Origin: Polaromonas sp. AET17H-212
Lineage (GTDB): Bacteria; Pseudomonadota; Gammaproteobacteria; Burkholderiales; Burkholderiaceae_C
Direction: 5' to 3'
Length of the DNA stretch: 64,000 nucleotides
NCBI RefSeq assembly: GCF_002379085.1
Contig: NZ_NBZW01000007.1
Span: 62,001-126,000, forward strand
A program made the position numbers and the translations under genes. Positions 6,745-16,413 of the stretch are shown here, piece after piece. The notes below the pieces were generated by a model. The model had not been told where the DNA came from, made no database searches, and saw only the letters and a list, made by a program, of their open reading frames with translations. Each line of letters begins with the position of its first letter. Positions within the stretch are counted from its first letter, which is position 1.

Positions 6745-9700
6745 ATGAACGCGCCCCTTCCTGAACACATTCGCAAAGCCCTCGAGACGGTCACGCTCGA
6801 CGACAAATACAGCCTCGATTACGGACAGGCCTTCATGAGCGGCGTCCAGGCCCTCGTCAAGCTGCCCATGCTGCAGCGCCAGCGCGACGCCCTGCAGGGC
6901 AAAAACACCGCGGGCTTCATCAGCGGTTACCGCGGCTCGCCGCTGGGCGGCTACGACCAAGCCTTGTGGAAGGCCTCCAGCTACCTGAAGGCGCAGAACA
7001 TCGTGTTCCAGCCGGGCGTCAATGAAGAGCTCGCTGCCACGGCCTTGTGGGGCACACAGCAACTGGGCTTTTCGCCACCGGGCACCAACAAGTACGACGG
7101 CGTGTTCGGCATCTGGTACGGCAAGGGCCCGGGCGTGGACCGCTGCTCCGACGTGTTCAAACACGCCAACATGGCGGGCACCACCCCCTGGGGCGGCGTG
7201 ATTGCCGTGGCCGGCGACGACCATGTGGCGAAAAGCTCCACCGCCGCGCACCAGAGCGACCATATTTTCAAGGCCTGCGGCCTGCCGGTGTTTTTCCCGA
7301 CCAATGTGCAGGAAATCCTGGACCTGGGTGTGCACGCGTTTGCCATGAGCCGCTTTTCCGGCGTCTGGGCCGGCATGAAAACCATCCAGGAAATTGTCGA
7401 ATCCAGCGCCACCGCGATGATCGATCCCGAGCGCGTGCAGATCAAGCTGCCGACCGACTTCCAGATGCCGCCGGGCGGCGTGCACATCCGCTGGCCCGAT
7501 GCGGCGCTGGACCAGGAGGCGCGCCTGTTCGACTACAAGTGGTATGCCGCGCTGGCCTACATCCGTGCCAACCGGCTCAATTACAACGTGATCGAAGGCC
7601 CGAACGACCGCTTTGGCATCATTGCCAGCGGCAAGGCCTACAACGACACGCGCCAGGCCCTGATCGACCTGGGCCTGGACGACGCCACCTGCCGCCAGCT
7701 CGGCATCCGCCTGCACAAGGTGGGGGTGGTCTGGCCGCTGGAAGCGCAGGGCACGCGCGAATTTGCCACCGGCCTGCAGGAAATCCTGGTGGTCGAGGAA
7801 AAGCGCCAGGTCATCGAGTACCAGCTCAAGGAAGAGCTCTACAACTGGCGCGCCGACGTGCGGCCCAACATCTACGGCAAGTTCAACGAGGTCCAGGGTG
7901 ACTTCAGCGGCGGCGAATGGTCCATGCCGAACCCGACGGCCAACACCCTGCTGCGTGCCAACGCCGACCTGTCGCCTTCGCTGATCGCCCGCGCGATTGC
8001 CCAGCGCGTGCGGAAGCTGGGCCTGGACAGCGACATGACGGCGCGCATCGACGCGCAACTGGCGATTCTGGAAGCCAAGGAACGCTCGCTGCAGGTGCTG
8101 GAAGTCAAGGCCGACCGCCAGCCCTGGTTTTGCTCGGGCTGTCCGCACAACACCTCGACCAAGGTGCCCGAGGGCTCGCGCGCCATGGCCGGCATCGGCT
8201 GCCACTTCATGGCGCTGTGGATGGACCGCAGCACGTCGGGCTTCACCCAGATGGGCGGCGAGGGCGTGCCCTGGGTCGGCCAGCAGCCGTTCACGACCGA
8301 CCAGCATATTTTTGCCAACCTCGGTGACGGCACCTATTTTCACAGCGGCTCGCTGGCGGTGCGCCAGTCGATTGCCGCCGGCGTGAACATCACCTACAAG
8401 ATTCTCTACAACGACGCGGTGGCCATGACCGGCGGCCAGCAGATCGGCGAGCGACCGGAAGGCCTCTCGGTGGTGCAGATTGCCCAGTCCATGCGGGCCG
8501 AAGGCGCGGCCAAAATCGTGGTGGTCACCGATGAGCCGGAAAAATACGACGGTGTGGCACTGGCCGAAGGCGTGACGGTGCACCACCGCGACGAGCTCGA
8601 CACCATCCAGCGGCAGTTCCGCGAGATCAAGGGCACCACGGTCATCATTTACGACCAGACCTGCGCGACGGAGAAGCGCCGGCGCCGCAAGCGCGGCACG
8701 ATGATCGACCCCGCCAAACGCGTGGTCATCAACGAACTGGTCTGTGAAGGCTGCGGCGACTGCAGCGTGCAGTCCAACTGCCTGAGCGTCGAACCGCTGG
8801 AGACCGAGTTCGGCCGCAAGCGCCAGATCAACCAGTCCACCTGCAACAAGGACATGTCCTGCCTCAAGGGCTTCTGCCCGAGTTTCGTGACCGTCGAGGG
8901 CGGACAACTCAAGAAGAAGGCCAAGGGCAAGGCGGCTTCAACGTTTGAGATGGGCGCCTTGCCGCAGCCGCAGATTCCAGCGACACAAGGTGTCAACGGC
9001 GCGGTCTGGGGCATCGTGGTGGCCGGCGTTGGCGGTACCGGCGTCATCACCATCGGCCAGCTGCTGGGCATGGCCGGGCACATCGAAGGCAAGGGCATCG
9101 TCACGCAGGATGCCGGTGGCCTGGCGCAAAAAGGCGGCGCGACCTGGAGCCATGTGCTGATAGGCGCCAGCCAGGACGATATCCGCACCACCCGTGTCGG
9201 CATGGCCGGCGCCGACCTGATCATCGGCTGCGACCCGATTGTGGCGGCCGGCAAGGAAACGGTGCTGCGCATGCGCGAGGGCCGTACCCACGTGGCGCTC
9301 AATTCCCACAGCACGCCGACGGCGGCGTTTGTGCACAACGCGAACTGGCAGAACCCGGCCGAGGCCTGCGCCGCGGAGATCGCCAAGGCCGTGGGGGTGG
9401 CCGGTGTCGGTGCCTTCAATGCCGACGCAGCATCCATCAAGCTGATGGGCGACAGCATCTACACCAACCCGATGATGCTCGGCTACGCCTGGCAAAAGGG
9501 CTGGATCCCGCTGGAATACGCGTCGCTGATGCGTGCCATTGAGCTCAATGCGGTCGCGGTGGACAACAACAAGACGGCTTTCGAGTGGGGCCGGCGCGCG
9601 GCCCACGACCTGCCCTCGGTGGAAAAGCTGTTTGCTTCCGCGCAGGTCATCAGCATGCCGGCGCCGCGCCAGGGCCTGCCGGAGCTGGTGGCGCGCCGCG

Positions 9701-10326
9701 TGGCCTTTCTGACGGATTACCAGAACGCGGCCTATGCCAAGCGCTACGCAAGTTTCGTGAACCGGGTCCAGCAGGCGGAATCGGGGCTGGGAAAAACGCT
9801 GCTCACACAAGCCGTTGCGAAGTCCCTGTTCAAGCTGATGGCCTACAAGGACGAGTACGAAGTTGCGCGCCTGCACACCGACCGCAGCTTTCTCGCGAAG
9901 GTTGACGCGATGTTTGAAGGTGACTTCAAGCTCAACTACCACCTCGCGCCGCCCATGATTGCGAAGCAAAACGACAGGGGCGAACTGCAGAAGCAGAAAT
10001 TCGGCCCCTGGATGCTGACCGGCTTCAAGCTGCTGGCCAGGCTCAAGGGCTTGCGCGGCACGGCGCTGGACCCGTTCGGACGCACCGAAGAGCGCAAGAT
10101 GGAACGCGCACTGATTGCCCAGTACGAGGCCAGCATCGAGGACGTGCTGCGCACGCTGGATGCGGCCAACCATGCCGCGGCCCTGGACATCGCCCGTATT
10201 CCGGAGCTCATCAAGGGGTATGGCCACGTCAAGGCGCGCCATGTCGAGGCTGCCCAGCAACAGTGGAGCGCGGCGATGGCGGCATTCCGCCAGCCGGCCT
10301 CCAGCGAGCACCAGCGGGCTGCCTGA
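6745..10326 (+). CDS. indolepyruvate ferredoxin oxidoreductase, fused subunits
   Basis: 1193-residue fused 2-oxoacid:ferredoxin oxidoreductase of the IorA+IorB type. It oxidatively decarboxylates aryl- or branched-chain 2-oxoacids formed by amino-acid transamination to acyl-CoA. Order: pyrimidine-binding domain (about 20-380), thiamine-diphosphate domain with CSGCPHNTSTKVPEGSRAMA (about 460-650), a 4Fe-4S segment with VCEGCGDCSVQSNCL and later CPSF, then the gamma domain with VVAGVGGTGVITIGQLLG (about 755-900). GGAGACAAG precedes the ATG. The divergent Lrp regulator suggests induction by amino acids. It is a single uninterrupted gene of normal length for the fused form. Confidence 0.9.
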   Translation: MNAPLPEHIRKALETVTLDDKYSLDYGQAFMSGVQALVKLPMLQRQRDALQGKNTAGFISGYRGSPLGGYDQALWKASSYLKAQNIVFQPGVNEELAATALWGTQQLGFSPPGTNKYDGVFGIWYGKGPGVDRCSDVFKHANMAGTTPWGGVIAVAGDDHVAKSSTAAHQSDHIFKACGLPVFFPTNVQEILDLGVHAFAMSRFSGVWAGMKTIQEIVESSATAMIDPERVQIKLPTDFQMPPGGVHIRWPDAALDQEARLFDYKWYAALAYIRANRLNYNVIEGPNDRFGIIASGKAYNDTRQALIDLGLDDATCRQLGIRLHKVGVVWPLEAQGTREFATGLQEILVVEEKRQVIEYQLKEELYNWRADVRPNIYGKFNEVQGDFSGGEWSMPNPTANTLLRANADLSPSLIARAIAQRVRKLGLDSDMTARIDAQLAILEAKERSLQVLEVKADRQPWFCSGCPHNTSTKVPEGSRAMAGIGCHFMALWMDRSTSGFTQMGGEGVPWVGQQPFTTDQHIFANLGDGTYFHSGSLAVRQSIAAGVNITYKILYNDAVAMTGGQQIGERPEGLSVVQIAQSMRAEGAAKIVVVTDEPEKYDGVALAEGVTVHHRDELDTIQRQFREIKGTTVIIYDQTCATEKRRRRKRGTMIDPAKRVVINELVCEGCGDCSVQSNCLSVEPLETEFGRKRQINQSTCNKDMSCLKGFCPSFVTVEGGQLKKKAKGKAASTFEMGALPQPQIPATQGVNGAVWGIVVAGVGGTGVITIGQLLGMAGHIEGKGIVTQDAGGLAQKGGATWSHVLIGASQDDIRTTRVGMAGADLIIGCDPIVAAGKETVLRMREGRTHVALNSHSTPTAAFVHNANWQNPAEACAAEIAKAVGVAGVGAFNADAASIKLMGDSIYTNPMMLGYAWQKGWIPLEYASLMRAIELNAVAVDNNKTAFEWGRRAAHDLPSVEKLFASAQVISMPAPRQGLPELVARRVAFLTDYQNAAYAKRYASFVNRVQQAESGLGKTLLTQAVAKSLFKLMAYKDEYEVARLHTDRSFLAKVDAMFEGDFKLNYHLAPPMIAKQNDRGELQKQKFGPWMLTGFKLLARLKGLRGTALDPFGRTEERKMERALIAQYEASIEDVLRTLDAANHAAALDIARIPELIKGYGHVKARHVEAAQQQWSAAMAAFRQPASSEHQRAA

Positions 10327-10523
10327 GGACCCGCCGGGCGTGGCCGGGGGTCGCGTCCGACCTGAAAAAGCCCAGCTGGCCGCATTTGCCGGCCGGCAAC
10401 GGCCTGCAAAGGGCGAAAACCGGTAGGGTTACAAGTCCTGACATCCAACCGGCCGCATACAATCGGCCTTCCGCGCCCCCGCTGTGACCAGTGGGAGCCT
10501 TACTTATTGTTGTGGAGTCTGCC

Positions 10524-10859
10524 GTGTTTATATCTTCCGCGTTTGCCCAAACCGCCCCAGCCGCTGCTGCCGAAGGCGGCATGCTCTCTTCGCTCACCAG
10601 CATGCTGCCGCTGGTGCTGATGTTTGTGGTGCTGTATTTTGTGATGATCCGCCCGCAGATGAAAAAGCAGAAAGAGCATCGCGCGATGATTGACGCATTG
10701 GCCAAAGGCGACGAAGTGGTCACCGCCGGTGGCCTGCTCGGCACGGTTACCAAACTCGGCGAGGCCTACCTGAGCCTCGAGCTTGCCACCGGCGTCGAGG
10801 TCCAGCTGCAGCGCAGCGCCATCGTCCAGGTCCTGCCCAAAGGCAGCATCAAGTCCTAG
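10524..10859 (+). CDS. yajC: preprotein translocase accessory subunit YajC
   Basis: 111 residues. The GTG at 10524 is chosen because TGGAG at 10513-10517 fits as ribosome-binding site and the product then begins (M)FISSAFAQ, the usual beta-proteobacterial N-terminus. One transmembrane helix (about 30-48, LPLVLMFVVLYFVMI) ends in the family signature RPQMKKQKEH, followed by the small soluble domain (GDEVVTAGGLLGTV). It joins SecD and SecF, encoded immediately downstream, in the holotranslocon. A possible -10 box TACAAT lies at 10458-10463, without a good -35. Confidence 0.93.
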   Translation: MFISSAFAQTAPAAAAEGGMLSSLTSMLPLVLMFVVLYFVMIRPQMKKQKEHRAMIDALAKGDEVVTAGGLLGTVTKLGEAYLSLELATGVEVQLQRSAIVQVLPKGSIKS

Positions 10860-10928
10860 TCGTTTCTCCCGGCCGGCCGGCATGGGCCGGCTGCTTCAGC
10901 CCCTCAGTTTCCCAGGAACAGCACGCTC

Positions 10929-12824
10929 ATGAATCGTTATCCGGTCTGGAAGTACGCGGTCATCGTCGTCGCCCTGTTGATTGCCGCGCTGTACACGCTG
11001 CCCAATTTTTTTGGCGAGGCGCCTGCGGTACAGGTTTCCGCCGCCAGGTCCAGCGTCAAGATCGACGGCACAACAGTCGCGCGCGTTGAGCAGGCGCTCA
11101 AGGATGTCAATATCGTTGCGGAGGCGGTGACTTTCGACGTCACCTCGGTCAAGGCACGTTTTGGCGACACCGACACCCAGCTCAAGGCCAAGGACGCGAT
11201 TGAAAAAGCGCTGCTGCCCGACCCGGCCACACCGTCTTACATCGTGGCCCTCAATCTGCTGTCACGCTCACCCGCCTGGCTGACCGCCCTGAACGCCCGG
11301 CCCATGTACCTCGGCCTGGACTTGCGCGGCGGTGTGCATTTCATGCTGCAGGTCGACATGCAGGCGGCACTGACCAAAAAAGCCGAGTCGCTGGCTGGAG
11401 ACATCCGCCTGGTGATGCGCGAAAAGAACGTCCGCCACGGCGGCATCAACCGCAACGGCCAGGTCATCGAGGTCAGGGTCCGTGACACGGCCACGCTGGA
11501 AGCCGCCAAACGCCTGATCCAGGACCAGTTCGCGGACCTGCAGCTGGTCGATACGCCCGACGGAACCGAGTACAAGCTCAGTGCCAGCATCAAGCCCGAG
11601 GCGGCGCGTCTGGTGCAGGAGCAGGCCCTCAAGCAGAACATGGTGACGCTGCACAACCGCATCAACGAACTCGGCGTGGCCGAGCCGGTGATCCAGCAAC
11701 AGGGACTGGACCGCATCGTGGTGCAGTTGCCCGGTGTGCAGGACACGGCCAAGGCCAAGGATATTCTGGGGCGCACGGCCACGCTGGAAATGCGGTTGGT
11801 CGATGAAAGCGCCGAAGGCCGCGCGGCCGAAAGCGGCGCCAGCGCCGTTCCTTTTGGCTCCGAGCGCTTCCTGGAACGCGACGGCCGGCCGGTGATTGTC
11901 AAGAAACAGGTGATCCTGACCGGCGAAAGCCTGACGGACGCCCAGCCGGGGTTTGACTCGCAAAGCCAGCAGCCCAAGGTCGACCTGACGGTCGATGCCA
12001 AGGGCGGGCGCATCATGCGCGACGTGAGCCGCGAAAACGTCAAGAAACGCATGGCGATTGTGCTGTTTGAAAAAGGCAAGGGCGAGGTGCTGACGGCGCC
12101 GGTGATCCAGAGTGAACTCGGCAACCGCTTCCAGATTTCCGGTTCCATGAGCGTGACGGAAGCCAACGACCTGGCGCTGCTGCTGCGCGCCGGCTCGCTC
12201 GCTGCCCCCATGGAAATCATTGAGGAACGTACCATCGGCCCCAGCCTGGGCGCTGAAAACATCGCCAAGGGCTTTCACAGCGTGGCTTGGGGCTTCCTCG
12301 TGATCGTCGCTTTCATGGCCGTTTACTACATGTTGTTTGGGCTGTTCTCGGGTCTGGCCCTGGCGGTGAACCTGCTTTTGCTGGTGGCAGTGCTGTCCAT
12401 GCTGCAGGCGACCCTGACCCTGCCCGGCATGGCGGCCATGGCGCTGGCGCTCGGCATGGCGATTGACTCCAATGTCCTGATCAACGAGCGGGTGCGCGAG
12501 GAGCTGCGCAACGGCGTGGCGCCGCAGGCTGCCATCCACAGCGGTTATGAGCGCGCCTGGGCCACCATCCTGGACTCGAACATCACCACGCTGATTGCCG
12601 GCCTGGCCTTGCTGGCCTTCGGGTCCGGACCCGTGCGCGGATTTGCCGTGGTGCACGTCATCGGTATTTTGACCAGCATGTTCTCGGCGGTGTTCTTCTC
12701 GCGCGGGCTGGTCAACCTCTGGTACGGCCGGCAGAAAAAACTCAAATCGGTGTCCATTGGTACCGTCTGGCGACCCGCCGGCGGCACCGCTGTGTCTTCC
12801 AAGCCCACAGCGTCGGCCAACTAG
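10929..12824 (+). CDS. secD: protein translocase subunit SecD
   Basis: 631 residues, the usual length. The first transmembrane helix (about 8-25) is followed by a large periplasmic part (P1) containing GLDLRGGVHFMLQVD and VQLPGVQD, then five clustered helices near the C-terminus with the RND-type motif ALGMAIDSNVLINERVREEL. SecD and SecF use the proton-motive force to pull preproteins across the inner membrane after SecA/SecYEG. secF follows after 27 nt and yajC precedes, giving the standard yajC-secD-secF operon. Confidence 0.96.
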   Translation: MNRYPVWKYAVIVVALLIAALYTLPNFFGEAPAVQVSAARSSVKIDGTTVARVEQALKDVNIVAEAVTFDVTSVKARFGDTDTQLKAKDAIEKALLPDPATPSYIVALNLLSRSPAWLTALNARPMYLGLDLRGGVHFMLQVDMQAALTKKAESLAGDIRLVMREKNVRHGGINRNGQVIEVRVRDTATLEAAKRLIQDQFADLQLVDTPDGTEYKLSASIKPEAARLVQEQALKQNMVTLHNRINELGVAEPVIQQQGLDRIVVQLPGVQDTAKAKDILGRTATLEMRLVDESAEGRAAESGASAVPFGSERFLERDGRPVIVKKQVILTGESLTDAQPGFDSQSQQPKVDLTVDAKGGRIMRDVSRENVKKRMAIVLFEKGKGEVLTAPVIQSELGNRFQISGSMSVTEANDLALLLRAGSLAAPMEIIEERTIGPSLGAENIAKGFHSVAWGFLVIVAFMAVYYMLFGLFSGLALAVNLLLLVAVLSMLQATLTLPGMAAMALALGMAIDSNVLINERVREELRNGVAPQAAIHSGYERAWATILDSNITTLIAGLALLAFGSGPVRGFAVVHVIGILTSMFSAVFFSRGLVNLWYGRQKKLKSVSIGTVWRPAGGTAVSSKPTASAN

Positions 12825-12851
12825 ACCAAAGAACAACGAACAGAGACCGCC

Positions 12852-13805
12852 ATGGAATTCTTCAAAATCCACAAAGACATCCCGTTCATGCGGCATGCCT
12901 TGATCTTCAATGTGATTTCATTCACGACCTTTGTGCTGGCCGTGTTTTTCCTGTTTTCGCGTGGCCTGCACCTGTCGGTGGAGTTCACTGGCGGCACGGT
13001 GATGGAGGTCAGCTATTCCCAGCCCGCCGATGTCGAAAAGGTCAGGGGCACGGTGGCGGGCTTGGGCTTTACCGATGTGCAGGTGCAGAATTTCGGCACG
13101 GCGCGCGAAGTGATGATTCGCTTGCCTGCGCAAAAAGGCGTGACCACCGCCCAGCAGAGCGAGAAAGTGATGACGGCGCTGAAGGCCGACGACCCCCAGA
13201 TTGCCCTGCGGCGGACTGAGTTTGTCGGCCCCCAGGTGGGCGAAGAGCTGGCCCAGGATGGCCTGAAGGCGCTGGCCATGGTGGTGGTCGGCATCATGAT
13301 CTACCTGGCCTTTCGTTTCGAATGGAAGTATGCGGTGGCGGCCATCATTGCCAACCTGCATGACGTCGTGATCATTCTCGGCTTCTTCGCATTTTTCCAG
13401 TGGGAGTTCTCGCTCTCGGTGCTGGCGGCCGTGCTGGCCGTGCTGGGCTACTCGGTCAATGAATCGGTGGTGATTTTCGACCGGATCCGTGAAAATTTCC
13501 GCCGCTACCGCAAGATGAACACCGTGCAGATCATCGACAACGCGATCACCTCGACCATCAGCCGCACCATCATCACGCACGGTTCCACCCAGATCATGGT
13601 GTTGTCGATGCTGCTCTTTGGCGGACCGACGCTGTTTTATTTCGCGCTGGCCCTCACGATTGGCATCCTGTTTGGCATCTATTCTTCGGTGTTTGTGGCC
13701 GCAGCGATAGCGATGTGGCTGGGCATCAAGCGCGAGGATCTCGTCAAGCCGACGGGGAAGAAGGACGAGGACCCCAACGACCCGAATGCCGGGGCGACGG
13801 TTTAG
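12852..13805 (+). CDS. secF: protein translocase subunit SecF
   Basis: 317 residues. The first helix (about 17-36) is followed by the periplasmic domain opening LSVEFTGGTVMEV, then five transmembrane segments with VLGYSVNESVVIFDRIRENF, the motif shared with SecD. It forms the SecDF complex with the upstream gene. The 3' end overlaps the longest reading frame of the DUF1631 gene by 20 nt, so that gene may use a later start. Confidence 0.96.
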   Translation: MEFFKIHKDIPFMRHALIFNVISFTTFVLAVFFLFSRGLHLSVEFTGGTVMEVSYSQPADVEKVRGTVAGLGFTDVQVQNFGTAREVMIRLPAQKGVTTAQQSEKVMTALKADDPQIALRRTEFVGPQVGEELAQDGLKALAMVVVGIMIYLAFRFEWKYAVAAIIANLHDVVIILGFFAFFQWEFSLSVLAAVLAVLGYSVNESVVIFDRIRENFRRYRKMNTVQIIDNAITSTISRTIITHGSTQIMVLSMLLFGGPTLFYFALALTIGILFGIYSSVFVAAAIAMWLGIKREDLVKPTGKKDEDPNDPNAGATV

Positions 13806-16284
13806 GCAAACCGCAACAACACACATCACGGTCGTGGCCGCAAACACCAAAAGAGACCTTCTTCTTGCCCGGCAGGCGCGCGAACGTTTTGTGAGCCACG
13901 CCGCGCGCATCCTGCCCGAGCTGGCGGGTGCCATCCGCCAGAAACTGTCGTCCCAGACCGAGCAAAGCGGCAGCGCCCGCGACATGCAGGATCGCCGTGA
14001 TGCCTGGCTGTCCTTTCAGGATTCGGAAGCGATCTGGGTCAACGCCACCATCGCCGCCTGGAAAAATGCGCTGATCCCGACGGCCGCGCCGGCCGGCATG
14101 GCGGTGGATACCGGCAAGTTCGAGCTGATGGGCAACGAGGTGATGGAGAACAGGATTTTGGCCTCCCGTCTGGCCTTGCGCCTGCTCGACAGCGCCAGCT
14201 GGGAACTCAACGACCTGCGTCTGCGCATCCAGAGCCTTGAAGGGGGGTCCGAACTCGCCAAGGAAGACATCCTGCGCCCCGAAGTCCTTTCGCAAAAGAT
14301 GGTGGAGCAATGGACCCTGGCGCCCCTGTCGCGCGAGGTGTGGCTGACGGCGCAGGACCTGATCCAGCAGCAGTTGACCGCGCACCTGCTGGAGGCCTAC
14401 CGCGCCGCCAACGAGTTCCTGATCAAAGAAAACGTGATGGTGGACATCGATCTGCGGGCACTCGTCAAACGTACGCCCTCTGCAAACAACCCGTCGCCCC
14501 TGCGCGCCAAGGCCAAGCCGGCAGGCCCCCGGGCTGATGTGCCGGCCGGGCAGGCGCCAGGCGCGGGCTCGTCCGGTGGATACGCTATCGGCGGGGGTGA
14601 CACAAATGCTGGTGCGGGTGGCGGCCGCTCTGGTTCAATCTCGGGTTCAGGTTCAGGTTCAGGGCGTGGCGGCGCTGGTGCTGGCGGCAGCTCGTCGGAC
14701 GGCAAGGGAGGCGCCGCGAACTCTGCCGCAGCCAGAGAGGCGATCCTTGACGAGACCCGCATGCAGACCGGGACATCGCCACTGGCGCGGGCGCGCATGC
14801 GGGCGCAGGGGGTGATGGGGCATCTCCGGCGCTTGTTGTCCGACCACGCGGTTGATTTTGACCACACCCACGCCAACCAGCCCTCGCCCCAGCTCGCACA
14901 GGCTCTGGCCAGGGTGCAACCCCGCGCCGCTGCTGGCAATGCCTATGAAGGCACCCTGCTTGACGCACCCGATCAGATGTATGGTGCCGCCGATGTGGAG
15001 CAGGCGGCAGGCGCCTTGCGCCAGCGCACCAGCGACCTCAAGCAGGCGGCGAGCACGTCCAGTGAAAAGGCCACGATTGAAATCGTGGCGCTCATGTTCC
15101 AGAGCATTCTGGCGGAAGACCGCATACCGCCCGCCGTGCGGGTGTGGTTTGCCCGGCTGCAGATGCCGGTGCTGCGGGTGGCGATTTCCGAACCCGAATT
15201 TTTTGGGTCCCTGCAGCATCCAGCGCGCCGGCTGATCGATCGCATGGGCTCCTGCGTGCTGGGTTTTGACGCGACGATCTCGGGCGGTGCGCTGGAGATT
15301 GAAATCAAGCGCATCGTGCAGGTCATCGAGCAATACCCGGAAACCGGCAGGCGGGTGTTCCAGCTGGTCTACGACGAGTTCCAGAAATTCCTTTCGAAGT
15401 TCCTGTCCGGGCAAGGCAGCACGGCCCGCGTGGTGAGCGTGGCCCAGCAGATGGAACAGAAGGAAACCATGGCCATCCAGTACACCATCGAGATGCGCAG
15501 CATGCTCAACGACATGCCGGTGCGCGAAGAGATCCGTGAATTCCTCTTCAAGATCTGGGCCGAGGTGCTGGCCATCGCGGCCATGAAAAATGGTCCGCAG
15601 CACGAGGAAACGATCACGCTCAAGCAGGCCGCCGCTGACCTGGTCTGGGCGGCCAGTGCCAAGCCCAACCGCAATGACCGCGCACGCGTCATTGCCGATC
15701 TGCCCAAGTTGTTGCACCTGCTGCGATCCGGCATGTCCATGCTGGGCATGAGCCCGCCGGTGCAGGACCAGCACCTGAAGATCATCAGCGACACGCTGGC
15801 GGACGCCTTCATGTCCAAGACCGATGCCATTTCCCTGGAGCGCATCGAGGAGATGTCCAAGCGGCTGGCGAATCTGGAGGACTACCTGTCGGACGAGGAT
15901 GTCGGTGATCTGCCACTGGACACCGAAAACCTGGTCATGATGATTGGCATCGACGCCTCGGAGATCGAGGTCATTGCCGACGGCGGCAGCCAGCCAAGCG
16001 ACGCCATGCGTTCCTGGTCACAGGAGTTGCAACTCGGGGCATGGTTCACGCTGGACCACAACGGCCAGGTCAACCATGTGCAGTTTGCCTGGCGCAGTGA
16101 CCGCAAGCAGCTGAACCTGTTTGCGTCGACCGACGGCCGCAACTTCCTGATCCAGGCGCGCCGCCTGGCGGCCTATTTGCAGGCCGGCCTGCTCGTGCCG
16201 ACCGAAGACGAGGCACTCACGGTGCGCGCCACCCGCGACGCGCTGGCCAAGCTCGACGCCAATCCGGAGCGTCTGCTGGGCTGA
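13786..16284 (+). CDS. DUF1631 family protein
   Basis: Up to 832 residues. It matches the DUF1631 proteins of beta- and gammaproteobacteria, which are large, soluble and of unknown function. Two helical parts are joined by a Gly/Ser-rich linker at about residues 262-310. The C-terminal part ends with LGAWFTLDHNGQVNHVQFAW, a short PilZ-like beta segment usual in the family, so cyclic-di-GMP binding is conceivable but unproved. The start is uncertain: ATG 13786 overlaps secF, and GTG 13834 is an alternative; neither has a clear ribosome-binding site. A repeat lies between its end and the convergent smg gene. Confidence 0.8.
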   Translation: MPGRRFRQTATTHITVVAANTKRDLLLARQARERFVSHAARILPELAGAIRQKLSSQTEQSGSARDMQDRRDAWLSFQDSEAIWVNATIAAWKNALIPTAAPAGMAVDTGKFELMGNEVMENRILASRLALRLLDSASWELNDLRLRIQSLEGGSELAKEDILRPEVLSQKMVEQWTLAPLSREVWLTAQDLIQQQLTAHLLEAYRAANEFLIKENVMVDIDLRALVKRTPSANNPSPLRAKAKPAGPRADVPAGQAPGAGSSGGYAIGGGDTNAGAGGGRSGSISGSGSGSGRGGAGAGGSSSDGKGGAANSAAAREAILDETRMQTGTSPLARARMRAQGVMGHLRRLLSDHAVDFDHTHANQPSPQLAQALARVQPRAAAGNAYEGTLLDAPDQMYGAADVEQAAGALRQRTSDLKQAASTSSEKATIEIVALMFQSILAEDRIPPAVRVWFARLQMPVLRVAISEPEFFGSLQHPARRLIDRMGSCVLGFDATISGGALEIEIKRIVQVIEQYPETGRRVFQLVYDEFQKFLSKFLSGQGSTARVVSVAQQMEQKETMAIQYTIEMRSMLNDMPVREEIREFLFKIWAEVLAIAAMKNGPQHEETITLKQAAADLVWAASAKPNRNDRARVIADLPKLLHLLRSGMSMLGMSPPVQDQHLKIISDTLADAFMSKTDAISLERIEEMSKRLANLEDYLSDEDVGDLPLDTENLVMMIGIDASEIEVIADGGSQPSDAMRSWSQELQLGAWFTLDHNGQVNHVQFAWRSDRKQLNLFASTDGRNFLIQARRLAAYLQAGLLVPTEDEALTVRATRDALAKLDANPERLLG
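14644..14661 (+). repeat. GGTTCA hexamer, three tandem copies
   Basis: Three perfect in-frame copies of GGTTCA encode a (Gly-Ser)3 stretch in the flexible linker of the DUF1631 protein. A slippage-prone run that can lengthen or shorten without frameshift. Confidence 0.8.
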
Positions 16285-16314
16285 TCGCCGGCGTGGTGAG
16301 GAGCCGTGTTTACC

Positions 16315-16404
16315 AGCAGGGGCCGCGGGTCCGGCTCTGCCGGCCCGCAGGCGCAGCGCCCCCTCGGGGGGTAGAGAGCTACACGCAGTGAGCGAACGTG
16401 GGGG
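16315..16404 (-). repeat. 90-nt GC-rich dispersed repeat, copy 1
   Basis: Read on the minus strand it runs CCCCCACGTTCGCTCACTGC, then GTGTAGCTCTCT, CCCCCCGAGGGGG, GCTGCGCCTGCGG, GCCGGCAGAGCCGG and CGCGGCCCC. It is nearly the same as 22237-22326 in the opposite orientation. The element is rich in short palindromes (CCCCCGAGGGGG; CCGGC-AGA-GCCGG). It occupies almost the whole gap between the convergent DUF1631 and smg genes and may act as a bidirectional terminator or a REP-like element. Confidence 0.8.
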
Positions 16405-16413
16405 CGCTGCTAC

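Noticed and set aside
10865-10895. Hairpin between yajC and secD (GGCCGGC / GCCGGC)
   Set aside because: Strong GC stem but no T tract, and the genes are a known operon; not counted as a terminator.
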